A stretch of DNA of 64,000 nucleotides from Strongylocentrotus purpuratus (Eukaryota; Echinodermata; Echinoidea; Camarodonta; Strongylocentrotidae). Of the stretch, positions 46,201 to 57,585 are shown piece by piece. Each line of letters starts with the position of its first letter. Position 1 is the first letter of the stretch. The notes below the pieces were generated by a model, which saw nothing but the letters and a program-made list of their open reading frames with translations, did not search any database and was not told the origin of the DNA. The DNA is taken from positions 12,616,328 through 12,680,327 of the forward strand of contig NW_022145609.1 in NCBI RefSeq assembly GCF_000002235.5. Direction: 5' to 3'. The translations under genes and the position numbers were made by a program.

Positions 46201-46456
46201 TGCGCTATATAAATTCATTATTTCTAATGTCCTCTCTTTCCCCCTATGTATTATGAACTCTGCAGAAGGTTTCCGAAGGCTTCCGATGTGGATGACATTG
46301 ACCTGTCTCGTCTCCAGCGTTGGCCTAGACTCTATCAATGTCTACTGGTTCTTCAAGATGGCCAGGGGAGCTTCCAGGATGATGGCTAAGAAAGCAGCTA
46401 TACGGTTGGAGCAAAAGTCCAATGACAGTTCTGATTCACATATAAAGGAACAGTGA
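40277..46456 (+). CDS. TLCD4: TLC domain-containing membrane protein, TLCD4/TMEM56 type (276 aa, 7 coding exons)
   Basis: Coding exons: 40277-40458, 40938-41027, 42373-42431, 43415-43509, 44540-44613, 45491-45630, 46266-46456. They sum to 831 nt with the stop, and every GT-AG junction keeps phase. The start ATGTCGGC follows a splice acceptor at 40232-40233. The TLC family are multi-pass membrane proteins related to lipid-handling factors, and TLCD4's own activity is not established. Seen here: a first membrane segment at about 19-41, the junction motif FDWNSR (56-61) matching the vertebrate EWNSR, a segment at 95-118, the His pair ILHH (128-131) typical of TLC domains, NAEFSTPFVNLRW (156-168), and two more hydrophobic stretches (185-207, 222-243). 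The tail is basic then acidic and cytosolic-looking, ending KEQ. Length is close to human TLCD4. It could be a close TLCD paralogue, but the linkage with ALG14 favours TLCD4. Confidence 0.93.
41212..41312. repeat. Short hairpin element in TLCD4 intron 2
   Basis: AATCTATCCGC with GAGGCTGT on the left (41213-41240) is inverted as ACAGCCTC with GCGGATAGATT on the right (41284-41310). About 40 bp lies between the arms. Probably a small MITE. Confidence 0.5.
41606..41851. mobile_element. MITE family with GAGGGTTCAGTGAC ends, copy 1 (TLCD4 intron 2)
   Basis: The ends GAGGGGTCAGTGACACAAAG and the inverse of the right end, GAGGGTTCAGTGACACAAAG, give inverted repeats of about 30 bp including GACATAACTCCAT. 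Inside is a second inverted motif AAGTCTATGTTTCACTAG / GTGAAGTTAAGTCTTTG. A second copy in opposite orientation is at 52509-52755. Confidence 0.75.
42815..43354. mobile_element. Palindromic MITE in TLCD4 intron 3
   Basis: AAAGGGAAAGTCCACCCTGA at the left is inverted at the right as CAGGGTAGACTTTCCCTTT. The GTTGGT/ACCAAC steps inward also pair, as do parts of the flanking 200 bp. The right end lies at TTAA; the left is TTAT. No coding is conserved in the arms. Confidence 0.7.
43655..43925. mobile_element. Repeat with GTCTCGCCTGC inverted ends (TLCD4 intron 4)
   Basis: Begins GTCTCGCCTGCGTAGCC and ends GCAGGCGAGAC, an 11-bp inverted terminal match. It contains a GGCGGCGGCAACGGCGG run and AACGTAAGGTTAAG. 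Flanked by ATT/ATC trinucleotide microsatellite on both sides (43590-43650 and 43940-44010), so insertion into, or seeding of, a microsatellite is likely. Confidence 0.6.
44792..45010 (+). mobile_element. tRNA-derived SINE, second family (TLCD4 intron 5)
   Basis: The head is TCATAGTTGAGTAGATACG, then a degenerate B box GGTTTGGGTCCC (about 44850-44861). The body contains GGTCCTTTGGCAAGACATA and GCTTGAGCGCCGTAATGTC. A different family from the 14953 SINE. Confidence 0.6.
46040..46225 (+). mobile_element. LINE 3' end with reverse-transcriptase C-terminus remnant (TLCD4 intron 6)
   Basis: One frame reads PSLNVFKSKLKTYLFN and a stop, typical of the last residues of non-LTR retrotransposon polymerase frames in marine invertebrates. 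AAAGCTGCGCTATATAAATT and ATT units follow. The remnant ends about 40 bp before the exon 7 acceptor. The family (CR1-, RTE- or L2-like) is not settled. Confidence 0.6.
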
Positions 46457-47055
46457 TGAAGCAGTCTGTGCAACATAAATGTGATTTAGACAAGGACAAG
46501 GTATTTTTCCCATTTGTAACCGACATATCACTTATCAAAACTCACCACTTTTGACCTTGTCCTTTATTGATCTTGCCCCTTATTATATAATGCACATTCC
46601 ATGACTGACAAATTATAACATGTGGGTGTCATTTTAAAGAAGAATGAACACACTTTTTAATTATACTACCGTAAACATAGTGATGATTGCGCCATAACAA
46701 AAGAGATATAATTAATTAGACTGTAGTCTCCAAACTTTTTTTGCAGGGTTTTATTTTTTTGCCATGGCCATTTCTTTGAGACAGTGTACCATATCATGTT
46801 TAAATGAAGCTTCTTGTTGGTATATATGTACTTTTTTATCTGTGTATTTTTATATGCTCATTGCTTTTTATAATAGTAGAAGCTGGGATTTGTAAAGGAT
46901 TGATATATCAAGAGGAAAAATAGGCACAGAAACTATGCACTTTGCTTTGCCCATTGTGCAATTTTTATTGGACACTTCATGTTAATTGCGACAATTTATA
47001 TATATATTTTGTAGATAGGTATATTGTAGTGTACTTATCTTCTTGATTTAATAAA
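46457..47055 (+). other. 3' untranslated region of the TLCD4-type gene
   Basis: AT-rich sequence from the TGA stop to AATAAA at 47050-47055. No other gene is seen here. Confidence 0.55.
47050..47055 (+). terminator. Poly(A) signal AATAAA for TLCD4
   Basis: Canonical hexamer in TTTAATAAAAAAG, 594 nt after the stop. Confidence 0.5.
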
Positions 47056-48140
47056 AAAGATTGATCTTTTTTTAATTATTTAAGGTTTAGTCAATTTTGT
47101 TTTTCTATTTAGCTTATGTTTTTAAAGAATGATTTACTTAGTCTATTTTGCTCATATGATTTGTGCAAAACATATCACAAAATATTTTTCTTCAGGTTGT
47201 ATTGTCATTGACAGTGTAAATGATTTTCTCACCGATGGTCATTGAAGTGAACTATAGTGGCCAATCTATTTGTTCATTTGCAAATTCATTTCCTCTGGCA
47301 GGAAAATGTGCAAATTTTAGGGATCCGGCCTTGCCACACCCGGCCATCGGCAATAGTTTTTGAAGAGGTCCAAAGTATTTTTGGAAGATGAGATTTTGAA
47401 TTGATGCATTAATTTCACTTTTTAAAGAGATACAGTATTAGCCTCAGTATTGCTCTTCCGGCATAATGTGATAAAAAAACTGTTGAGATAGCAAGAAAAC
47501 AATGCACAAATAAAAATAGAGACACATCACACATATTTCTAGGCAAATATGGTACATGATTTAACGTATTTTAATGTCATTTTATGTCCTCCAGATTCAA
47601 TTTTTTTTTTTCTTCTCCAGAATGCGGGAATATCCCGCAAAAAACAGGGCACTTGGCAGGGCTGCATTTATTAGCATGTAAAATGTCAAGGTTATGTCCA
47701 AGAAAATGTCTAAAATATTGTCTTTCATCACTAATTATGTGCAGTATTACAAATTTATATTACATGTACATTGTACATGTAGATTGTCCGTATGTACAGA
47801 AATCAGTTTTAAAGTGTAGTTACACATTGCATCTAAATGTACATAAGTAACTTAGGATAATAAATATGACTACTACAGGGACATTCAATGGTAGGTTGAA
47901 TGGGTGAAAAGAAAGATTTTTAGGGACTTTTGGAAAATAGAAAGAGCTGGTGAAGCCAGAATACATGGAGGGAAATCGTTCCAGAAGCATTGGTGAGGGT
48001 GACTTTGTCTCCCTCAAGTGCGAGAGTCCTCACACTGTCTGGATTATACTTTGCAGAATGTCTCAAGACTCTAAACATAACGAATATGAATTGTCTATAC
48101 AGTAGGCTTGCGGGTGCACCATGTGAGATAGAGAGAGAGA
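47056..48140. other. Intergenic, no gene seen
   Basis: AT-rich DNA without recognisable coding or repeat ends. Confidence 0.4.
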
Positions 48141-48149
48141 GGGTTGAGG

Positions 48150-48330
48150 AGTTCTGAAAAGGACTCTGACTCGGTAATCTTTCTTGGGGATGTGTAGTCC
48201 TGAAAAGGACTGTTTGTTACCTTTCTTAACTTATAGTTCTAAGGAGAACTATAGCGCTTGGAGAGAATGAGTGGCTCGACATTTCGAACAGGTCGACTAT
48301 CCGTCGTCAGATGAATTGTTTAATTAGTGG
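48150..48330 (-). repeat. Hairpin array with histone-like 3'-processing signal
   Basis: Three 16-nt hairpins lie at 48150-48165, 48196-48211 and 48235-48250, each with a 6-bp stem and 4-nt loop. On the minus strand the middle one is AGTCCTTTTCAGGACT, with loop UUUC. Nine nt later comes CAAGAAAGA, which equals the sea urchin histone downstream element pairing with U7 snRNA. No histone coding sequence precedes it. The upstream part (CTGACGACGGATAGTCGACC, TTCGAAATGTCGAGCCAC) looks like repeat DNA. Confidence 0.55.
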
Positions 48331-48875
48331 TTTCTGAGATATCACAAGCTTGGGTCTGTTAAAGCTCATGTATAAGGTTATTATTATAACAGCTACATAT
48401 ACACTCCCCTAAACTATCTCAATGCTTTGCTTCAGACAGCATGTGTGTATGTAGTTAATGCAAGTGTAACAGTCTCAGTAGGTTTTACATGTGTGTTGTG
48501 CAGGTTGCCATTGTTATAATTTACATCCCAGGACAGGTACCGGGTGTCTAAAATTTTTCCTTTTGCCAACCTCTCGTATGTTTAATATCGCACTTGAGGG
48601 GATAACAAATTCACAGCAGCTTGGTATTGCTTTAATCTTCCTATTTGTCATGTAAAATCAAAGAAATGTGAAAAAAAAAAATTTAAGGGCTTACCGAATG
48701 AATTGAATATAATCTTGAATACTTATTGGCATAACGTAAATATTTGTATAGGTTACTTAATACTTCTCATCGTTTATGTATTTTTAAATCTTATTAATAA
48801 GTATTTTATGCTGTTATAATTGTTTCATCATGGAATAAATGTTGGTCAGGAACCTTGTAAAAAAACAGCATATGG

Positions 48876-49647
48876 GCCATTCCATGAGAAGAAGGACATG
48901 ACATCAAAAAAAGAAATGTACCTCTTATGTTAATTCTTTGATTTATCACTAACCTTATGCCATGGATGTTCATAAAACATTAGGGCCTTTCAAATTCAAT
49001 ACAATTTTTTTTTCATTTTTGTTGATTTCCTAAGATCTCAAACTATCATCAAAAACGTACATGTGGGACTGTAGCTGAAAAAAACCAATTTATTGCAGAT
49101 TACACAGGATTCTTGTAATATTTTTTCCTGAAAATTTCGCTAAATGGAAAAAGATGAATATATTTCCATATTCTAAGGGGTTCTGTGATATTTAATCTAT
49201 TACATAGGGGTGAAAATGGCCTCCGGACAAAATGTAACGCGAGTTACCGTAACGTGAGTTACCGACATATTTGCTTCCTGCATTTTACTAGTCCATTGTT
49301 TCTTATCTTTAATATTGTGATCTTATACTAGTAAGTCACAACCTACTATCAAATTAAAGTAGGAAAGATTTTGTCAAGATTGTCTAGTAGATGAGGAGAA
49401 AAGAGGGTCTCGTAGAATTGACCATGTCCTTTTTTTGTAACGCGAGTTACCGAAATTCAATAATCCAAGAATCTAAAAATGTTTGTTCTTCAATTTTCTT
49501 TTTTGTTTCATTCAGTTGTTCTATATCTACCCTGTCCATGTTTGAAAAAAGTATCTTGTAGATCCTAGCAGTTCTAAAGATATAGGCACATTATCGTGTC
49601 AATGTACCCATTAAGTGTAACGCGAGTTACCATGGAATGGCCCATAT
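48876..49647. mobile_element. Palindromic-ended element with four internal GTAACGCGAGTTAC motifs
   Basis: TATGGGCCATTCCATG on the left is inverted as CATGGAATGGCCCATA on the right, with TA at both edges. GTAACGCGAGTTAC (itself an imperfect palindrome) occurs near 49233, 49437 and 49617, with a GTAACGTGAGTTAC variant near 49248. No transposase. Confidence 0.7.
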
Positions 49648-49649
49648 CA

Positions 49650-51502
49650 GTCATGAGCTGAATCAATGTCATGACAATCCAAAACTGCACTTTTAAAAAT
49701 GAACACTTGTAGTATCCTCTCCTGAATAAAATCTATTTGCAGCAAAAACTTAAACGGTAAATGCCACTAACGTGAAGGTACCAAAGGCGAGTTCATTAAA
49801 GATAGCACTAAATCTTACCATTTGTAAACAAACATCCTCTCACCCTGAGCCTCAATTACATGTAATAGTGCTTAGGCACCCTCAGTTAAGGTGTGTAAAT
49901 GTTTTTCAAGTACCATGTTATGGATGGTATTCTCTTCATGAAATGTCTTGTAAATGTGCCAATGGTATTGGGGTAACTGTAAAATAAGACCATGTGATGG
50001 TGCTGGCTATGCTAATTATGTTTGTCTTGCAATCCTGTATTAAATGTGTGTTTAATTTATTATAGAATATAGAATATTATAGAAATTTGATGTGATCAAA
50101 GTGTGTATTAATTATTAGATTTGATGTATATTTGATTTTGACTTGTAATTGTATTGATTCGCATGCATTATATGTATACAGCATTTATATCCAAGTACTT
50201 CAATGAAAAAAAGATATTTCAACCCAAAGTAAATTATATCTCAGGACCTGTGTCACTTTTTGTTATATGGTGATTTAATGATCAGGAATTATCGCAGGAT
50301 AACGAATAAACCATAAAACAATGTACATGTATGTCATATCTGTGCTCATTTGTACTCTGCATGTGGTATCTAATAAGCTGAAGAGTGGAGCAAGAGAAAC
50401 AGGAGATTAGGTAGACTAAGTGATACAAAGAGAATGATAGAGAGAAAAGGGAGAAAGGAAAAGGAAAGACATAGAGAGGAAAATGGAATAATCATTCTGA
50501 TTAGAAACAAGTAGCTCTTCAGTCTTGATTAAGTTCTAGCAGAAAGTGAACTAAGGGATTAAGTGGGAGGGAGAGATTTTGTTGTTGTTTTTATTTCCAA
50601 AATCAGATAAAAATATTTTACAAAGAAAAATATACAAAATTAAATTTTAATACATGTACATAAATAAAAATCGAAGGAAAGCCCAATTCAGCAATTTTTA
50701 TGTAACTGTGTTCTTCCTTGAGGTCCTTAGAGAGGGATAGATATGTATACAATTTAGATCTTAGACAAATTAGAGAGCAAGAAATGCCATTAGAAAGGAA
50801 AAGGTTTTAGTCAAAGTACCATTTACATACGTGTACATGTAACAAAATGAAAACGGCTTAAACTCAACTTTAGAATGCATGTACTTGATCTACTAAGAGT
50901 TAGTAAAGAACATATGCTAACTTAATTGATCGTTATTGCATATGGATGCCTACAATATTTCACAATACACTTTATGGGGAGTTCAGAAATATATCAGATC
51001 AAATCACAAATCCGGTTCAGACAAGACACAGTAAACTACCTGCATAATTCAAATGCATCAAATTTCACCTATCGATGAAAGGGAAGGGAAAATATTATGG
51101 GGAGCAAGGAATAAAACTTCATGGAACAATATCCTGTATGCATACAAGATACAAACATGTGGAACACACACTGTTTATTTAAATTGCATTTATGTTGCTG
51201 CAGTATTTTCAAGTGGTTTACCTTTTACCAGGTTTGTATAATGTTTAATGAATTCCTTAAATTGGCTAATGTTAACATATGGAAGAAATAGTAGATTGCC
51301 ACAGTTAGCTTTTTTTCACACATACAGTATACATATGCGAACCATAGACTCCAAACAATGTGGCAGTCTGGGGTGCAATCCACAGCAAATATATGGAGTT
51401 AAGAAGCTTAGAAATCCTTCAAGGTACAATCGAAATCAGTCAAAATATGATCATGAGCAGATTTTAAAAGTTTATTGTTGTCGTAGGATGCAGTTATCCA
51501 CC
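49650..51502. other. Intergenic and CCDC152 3' side, no gene seen
   Basis: AT-rich. Contains GA-rich low complexity at 50400-50480. A minus-strand poly(A) signal candidate (TTTATT on plus at 51471-51476) sits 27 nt past the CCDC152 stop, and another at about 51174-51179. Confidence 0.45.
51471..51476 (-). terminator. Candidate poly(A) signal for CCDC152
   Basis: AATAAA on the minus strand, 27 nt downstream of the TGA stop. A second hexamer near 51174 would give a longer 3' end. Confidence 0.4.
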
Positions 51503-52220
51503 TCAGAACTTTCTCTTTGGTCCATAGGTGCCTCCTGTTTGTGCATCAAGCCGCCTCTGTAGGTCAGAAATGGTTCTCTTGAGAGACGAGATCTGCTGGT
51601 CAGCTTCGGCTTTCACATTCGATAGTTTCTAAAATAAATCACAGAAAAGAAGTGGATGTATTTATTCCACTGTCTTTCCCTTAATAGAAGATTTGTTCCT
51701 TTATAAATAATGATAAATTTTATATGGTGCCAAATCCACTCTATGGAGTGCTCAAGGCGCAAAAGTCATAGGCATGTATATTTATTTTCTAATTAAGGAT
51801 TGACGAACTACTATCTCTCTTGAGAGTCGAGATCTGCTGGTCAGCTTCAGCTTTCACATTTAATAGTTTCGAAGATTTGTTCATGTATAAGTCCTTGGCG
51901 TATATTTATTTTCTAGAATACTATCTAGAAATTCATCATTGATAATAATGGTCAATGTGTTTATTATAAATCAATCTACATATAGGTATGCAGGGAGACA
52001 ATAACAGGGGGGGGGGGAGTTAAACACTTTGAAATTAATGATTCATATTATTATTTTTTTTAATTAATGTTTTTATGTTATTGTTTGAATGATGTATATA
52101 TGGCTGAAGTCGCAACGTGCAGCATCTGTATATAATTCTAATAAAGAATCATACTTTTTTTTTCAAACCACAGCATGGCGATGAAAGGCAAAGTGATGGA
52201 GATAGTAAGCTCAATAATAG

Positions 52221-52260
<40 letters not shown>

Positions 52261-55200
52261 GAGAGGGAGATAGGGGAAGGGATACCGGTTGGTTTCTCCA
52301 GATGAGCCTGAAAAGAGACCCAGACATGTACAATATGAAGCCTGATAATATAAAGCCTGATATGTGTAGAAAGGTGTCAGGGCCTGAAAACTGGCAATCC
52401 TGGAAAGGGGTTATTAGAGAGTAATGGTAGAAGAGCAGAAGAAATAGAAACAGATGCAGAGATCATGGAGGGAACAGAAAGGGAAGCAGGAAGAGAGACT
52501 ACATATCTAGGGTTCAGTGACATAAAGACGTAAGTGCGTATTTTGCCAAAATGAGTATTTGATATCAAAATGTTCAGAAAAATGTGGGCTTTCCAGGAAA
52601 CACAAAGACTTAACTCCACCCAACACCCCATTGAAGTCAATGGCTAGTGAAACATAGACTTAACTCCTATAAAGGCCCAAGTGCTCAGCGACACATAAAC
52701 CACTTTTTCTCAAAATGGCCAAAATGGAGTTACGTCTTTGAGTCACTGACGCCTCAATATGAAACGGAGAGAAACGGAGGCTAAATCACAGGAAAATTCT
52801 GAATCGTGCTTCTTACCTGTCTGAATATATCACTGCCTCTGTTTGCAGTCTTTGAAAGAGAAAGTGACGGAGATAGTAAGATCAATAGTAGGAGATAGAA
52901 AAAGAGAGTGGGGGAGAGGGAGATAGGGTTGAGAGAGTAATAGTAGAATTAAGAGCAGAAGAAATAGAAACAGATGCAGAGATCATGCAGAGAAACAGAG
53001 GATAAATCACAGGAAACTTCCGTTTAATATTTACCTGTCTGAATATATCACTGCCTCTGTTTGCAGTCTTTGAGCTCTGTTGCTGAGCTCTCGTGATTTC
53101 TTTCTGCAGCTTCAATAGTTTGGCATCATACTGTGACAAAAGAATATAATTAGAAGAGAGGACTGAGAGAATGCATTGAAAAGCTCACACGCTCTCCCCT
53201 CTGTCTCTCTCTCTCTCTCTCTCTCTCACTTATTTTGGGGGCTCTAGCTGGCACACACTATTATTAACAATCTTCAACTAAACTTCTCTTGATACAATAT
53301 TTGAATTAATATTACACTTTTACATAAGCACTAGAAAGAAATGAAAAGTAAGTAACACAGAGAAATCATTTCCCTAGTTCAAATGACAGTTGTTCATTAA
53401 ATACCAAGGAAAGGAAGTGACAACTTACATTATTTTTCACAGCTTTTGATTCTTCTCTTTTTAAAAATATTTTGTATAGAATTGTATTATCTGGAAGGGA
53501 ATTTACACATCTTAATCGGATAAATGGGTCCTAGTTCAGTATTGCACAAGGGACTTTGGGCATAAATGTTGACAGGGGCGGATCCAGGATTTTGTAAATA
53601 GGGGGCAATAATGCTTGAAAATTCAGACAACCAACAAAGAGAAGGGATATTTTATTTTGCAGGTGGCTTTAGGGTTTAATATTTGAAGGGGTTCAAACCA
53701 CAGTTCAGGATGTACACTTTTTTGTGTGTGTACTTTAGAACATTTGTGACCCCCTCCCCCCCCCCCCCCAAAAAAAAAAAAAAAAAAATTAAAAAAAAAA
53801 AAAAATGCCCCTGTAACATAGCAGAAATGTGTTTGATCTTATGCAGGATCATATTAACGAAGAATGCTGTTAATAAAAATGGATAGAAACTTACCTCCAG
53901 CCTAACTCTAGCCACTTCAGTCTGTTTCTCTCTCTCCAGCTCAGTTAGCTGCTTATGAAGTTTACCAATCTCATTCATCTTGGACTGTAAACTCTCTTGT
54001 AATAGCCCAACCTCCTTCTCTCCTACAAGAATTAAATAAATTTAATGACAAAGTCAATTCAGGATTGACTTAAAATAATGCACCATGCTAAAATACTACA
54101 ATTTCCTTTTAAAATGATGTTAAATTTGAACGGGATGTAATATTATATTTCATACTAACAGATACTTATTGCAATACATTATATACAGAATTTATTACAA
54201 AGTTATAACAGAATGCAAATAACGGTCATCCAAATAAAAATCATTTGACTTTCATGACAAAACACAAAAGGGGCCTTTGTTTACCAATAACTGCAATCAG
54301 ATTAAAAGCTTCTAAAAATTTAAACGTTTGTCTTGATACTTACAATCAACGTTAAATGTTTAAATTACCAGCCATTATCATCTATCACACATAGAATAAC
54401 ATCCCGAAAAGAGTATCCTCCTTTTGAAGATAACTGGTTCTTTTATATTGAATATGAAAAGGTAGTCTAACTCTAAATAATGTTGCAGTAACTTACTCTG
54501 TGCTGTGGTAGTCTCTAGAAGTTCATCTATTTCCTGTTTGTGACTTGCTTGGAGATCTTCCATCTTCTTCTCAGACATGGTCATGGCTAGCTTGTGTTCC
54601 TGATTAAAAACAAACAAACAAGAACACAAGCTTTACATTAAAAACAGAAATAAATATCTGATATGATTCTTAATTAATCTTCCCAGGTGGTCGGTGGAAC
54701 GAGATGTAGTCTCAGTGCCAGTGGAACAACCATCGCTACTGAAGACTGAACTTCAGTGTAATAGGTGACTTGAGAAACTTGACCAATGACTCATGATAAG
54801 TGTCTGTAAAGGCTGCAGATAAGTTAAAGACTCACATTCTACAAAAACTTATAACATGGCAAATTGAGAAGCCTTTTTCATAAGCAGTGCATTTTGTATC
54901 TTGATTAAGAATCTTAAAAATCCATCAAGCTAAAAAGAATTCAAATCGATCTCTGATCTGCAGATGAGAATCATGTGTGAATGTAATGTAATACTTGCAA
55001 TGTAATTTGACATGGTATTGTTTTAGTTGAAAAAACAAATATCTATGAGAGTCAAGCATTTCTGCCCTTCATATTGGTTGTAATGTTAAGTAAGTTTTTC
55101 AAAAACTTTCTTTGTAGGTAAGGATGGTTTCTAAAGCACTTACCTCTCGAGTAATGGCAAGCTCATCTATAACATTTGTGACTTTGTCTTTGAGTTCTTG

Positions 55201-57550
55201 GTTCTCATCTAAATGTTAAAGATAAAGACAGACTTGAAAATGTAGTATTTTCAAGAAGTTTTAAAATCATACTAACTAGAGATGATGGTAGAAAGAGATA
55301 GATAAAAATAAACGGAGAGAAAAAAGAGAAAGAGGGAGATCAAGAGAGGCAGGTAGAGAGAGAGGAGGGGGGCACAGATTGAGTATTTGTTGTAAAAAAA
55401 AGTAAACATATTTAATCTTGAATGCAATTCCGTCACCTGTCAATGTTTGTTTTTTCTATAAACCAGCTACACATTTTGAAAAAATCACTTATTTCCTGTC
55501 CATGACATTGCTAAATCAATGATAACAATTATGAGTGCAACAACAATTTCAAACAAATATGCAGAATGTATCCCTAATATTCATCATACATCATCTTTAT
55601 TAGATGTGAATATATCAAAATAAAAAATTGTACAAGCCTAGAAGCCATGTTTTGTTTTCCTTTTCATCAATTCTAGTTACTTTCAAGTTGAGAGACAGTT
55701 ACAAGAACATAATCCCAAAAAACATTTTAAAAGTCAATCAAAGGGCATTTTTATGTACCTTACTAGCATGTCTAGATTTACATAATAAATCCTTGTCATC
55801 TTTAAACCTATTTACGGATGAATGATGCTGAGCTATTCAAATTGCTTTCACATGTAGGTTGGCTTCTTGAAAGTGTTTGTGATTATATTACAGCCTTTAT
55901 TTCATCAAAGTCCATTTTCTTAGAGTTTTATACACAAATACATATTGAAGATCGAGACACACTGATCAAGAACACCAAATACAAACATTTGGAATACAAC
56001 CTTCAAGATTACACTTCAGCTTTAACATGTTCTGAAGCTTGGTAACCATCTCTTGAGCTTGTTTGAAATCTGAAAATAAATGTAACAAAATTTCACAAGG
56101 ATTCTGATGTTCTCTTAAATTCATAGCAGTAGCCAGCAAGATTTTTATAAGCAAACTGTATATTAATATCTATACTATTTTATACCTTTCTAGATTTTTT
56201 TTTTAAAGGGACAACCTGTAACACAGCCTCTGAATTGAATTTGAGAAAACTGGACCAAGAAAAATATATATATCTCTGCAACAGATTTTTCAATATATTT
56301 AACTCCAATTGGCATCATTCTTAGTTCTTTTCATTTGCCAGATCCTGGAAAACAGTAGCATGATGACCCAAAGTGATGATTTCATTTCAATTCTCATAGA
56401 AAGCTATAACAATTTTTTGTTTGTTTTTGTTTTAATTATTAAAAAAACATGTTTAATCAGCTTACAGGTAGGCCTGTAAAATAGACATATACAGAATCAA
56501 AGCCTAACTTCTTATTAATAACAAGTTAAAATATCTGTTATAAGCTACAAAATCATTGCATTTCAGAACAAATTTGATTTAGAATTTTGGCCAATTTTTC
56601 ATTTTGATAAGAATTTTCATGAAACAGGGCCCTAGGTGTTCTTTTGCATCAGTGATATCTTGAAGAAAATCAAGGAAAATTGCACAGACTCTGTGCCATG
56701 TTTGTTCAGGGAGGCAGGAAAGAATTCCTCTGACTAGAAAGTTCTCTAGATCACCTTAAATTGTGAGTCTGAGGGAATACCTTTCATTGTTCCTGTATGT
56801 CTCTCCTTGGATGATTCATACTCTCTTTGCAGAAGAGCAACTTCGTTCTCTAGACCTTCCTTCTCTTGGATTAGCTTTTCATGAAGCTGTTTGGGAAAAC
56901 AAAAACATCATGAAATCAATGTAGGAACACTTTTCTTCATTATAAATTCTCAGACATTTATTTTCAGACTGTATGGTTGCTTAAATTCTTTTTCTAGATT
57001 ATAAATTGGGTATTTGTTTTTTTTTGTATGGGGGGAATCTAGCATTTTTTAATTTGTTTTGAATAACAAAACAATAGATTAACTAATACTAGTACTGTAT
57101 ATATTAATTCAGGAAAAAAAAACCTTGAAGACTATGATAAAGCATTTAACTTAAGTACTGTACCAATCCAATACCGAGAGATTTAATGTTTGTATTATCA
57201 AAATATCAAACTTAAAAACAAGAAAAACCTTGACTGAAGATTTGTTCAATAAATTTTACTTGACCTCTAATAATATACTTTTGTCTAGTTCTGTTTCTTT
57301 GTTGTTGGCTTCTTCTTCTTCTTCTTCTTCTTCTTCTTCTTCTTCTTCTTCTTCTTCTTCTTTATCTTCATCTTCTTCCTCTTCTTCATCTTCTTCCTCT
57401 TCTTCTTCTTCTTCTTTTTCTTCTTCTTCTTCTTCTTCTTCTTCTCCTCCTCCTCCTCCTTCTTCTTTTTCCTCTTCTTCTTTTTCTTCTCCTTCTTCTT
57501 CTTCTTCTTCTTCTTCTTCTTCTTCCTCCTCTTCTTCTTTATCTTCTTCT

Positions 57551-57585
<35 letters not shown>

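Larger units (their letters stand above)
52187..53070 (-). repeat. Tandem duplication around CCDC152 exon 7
   Basis: Block 1 (52187-52854) and block 2 (52858-53070) share GGAGATAGTAAG, AGAGCAGAAGAAATAGAAAC, AGATGCAGAGATCATG, TAAATCACAGGAAA and the exon 7 3' end. Block 1 is longer because a MITE (52509-52755) and a GA microsatellite (about 52220-52257) lie inside it. Confidence 0.75.

Noticed and set aside
48260..48320. Hammerhead ribozyme on the minus strand (CTGACGA ... GAAA)
   Set aside because: The core words occur, but the first stem II pair would be C opposite C and stem III is not formed, so the match is probably chance.
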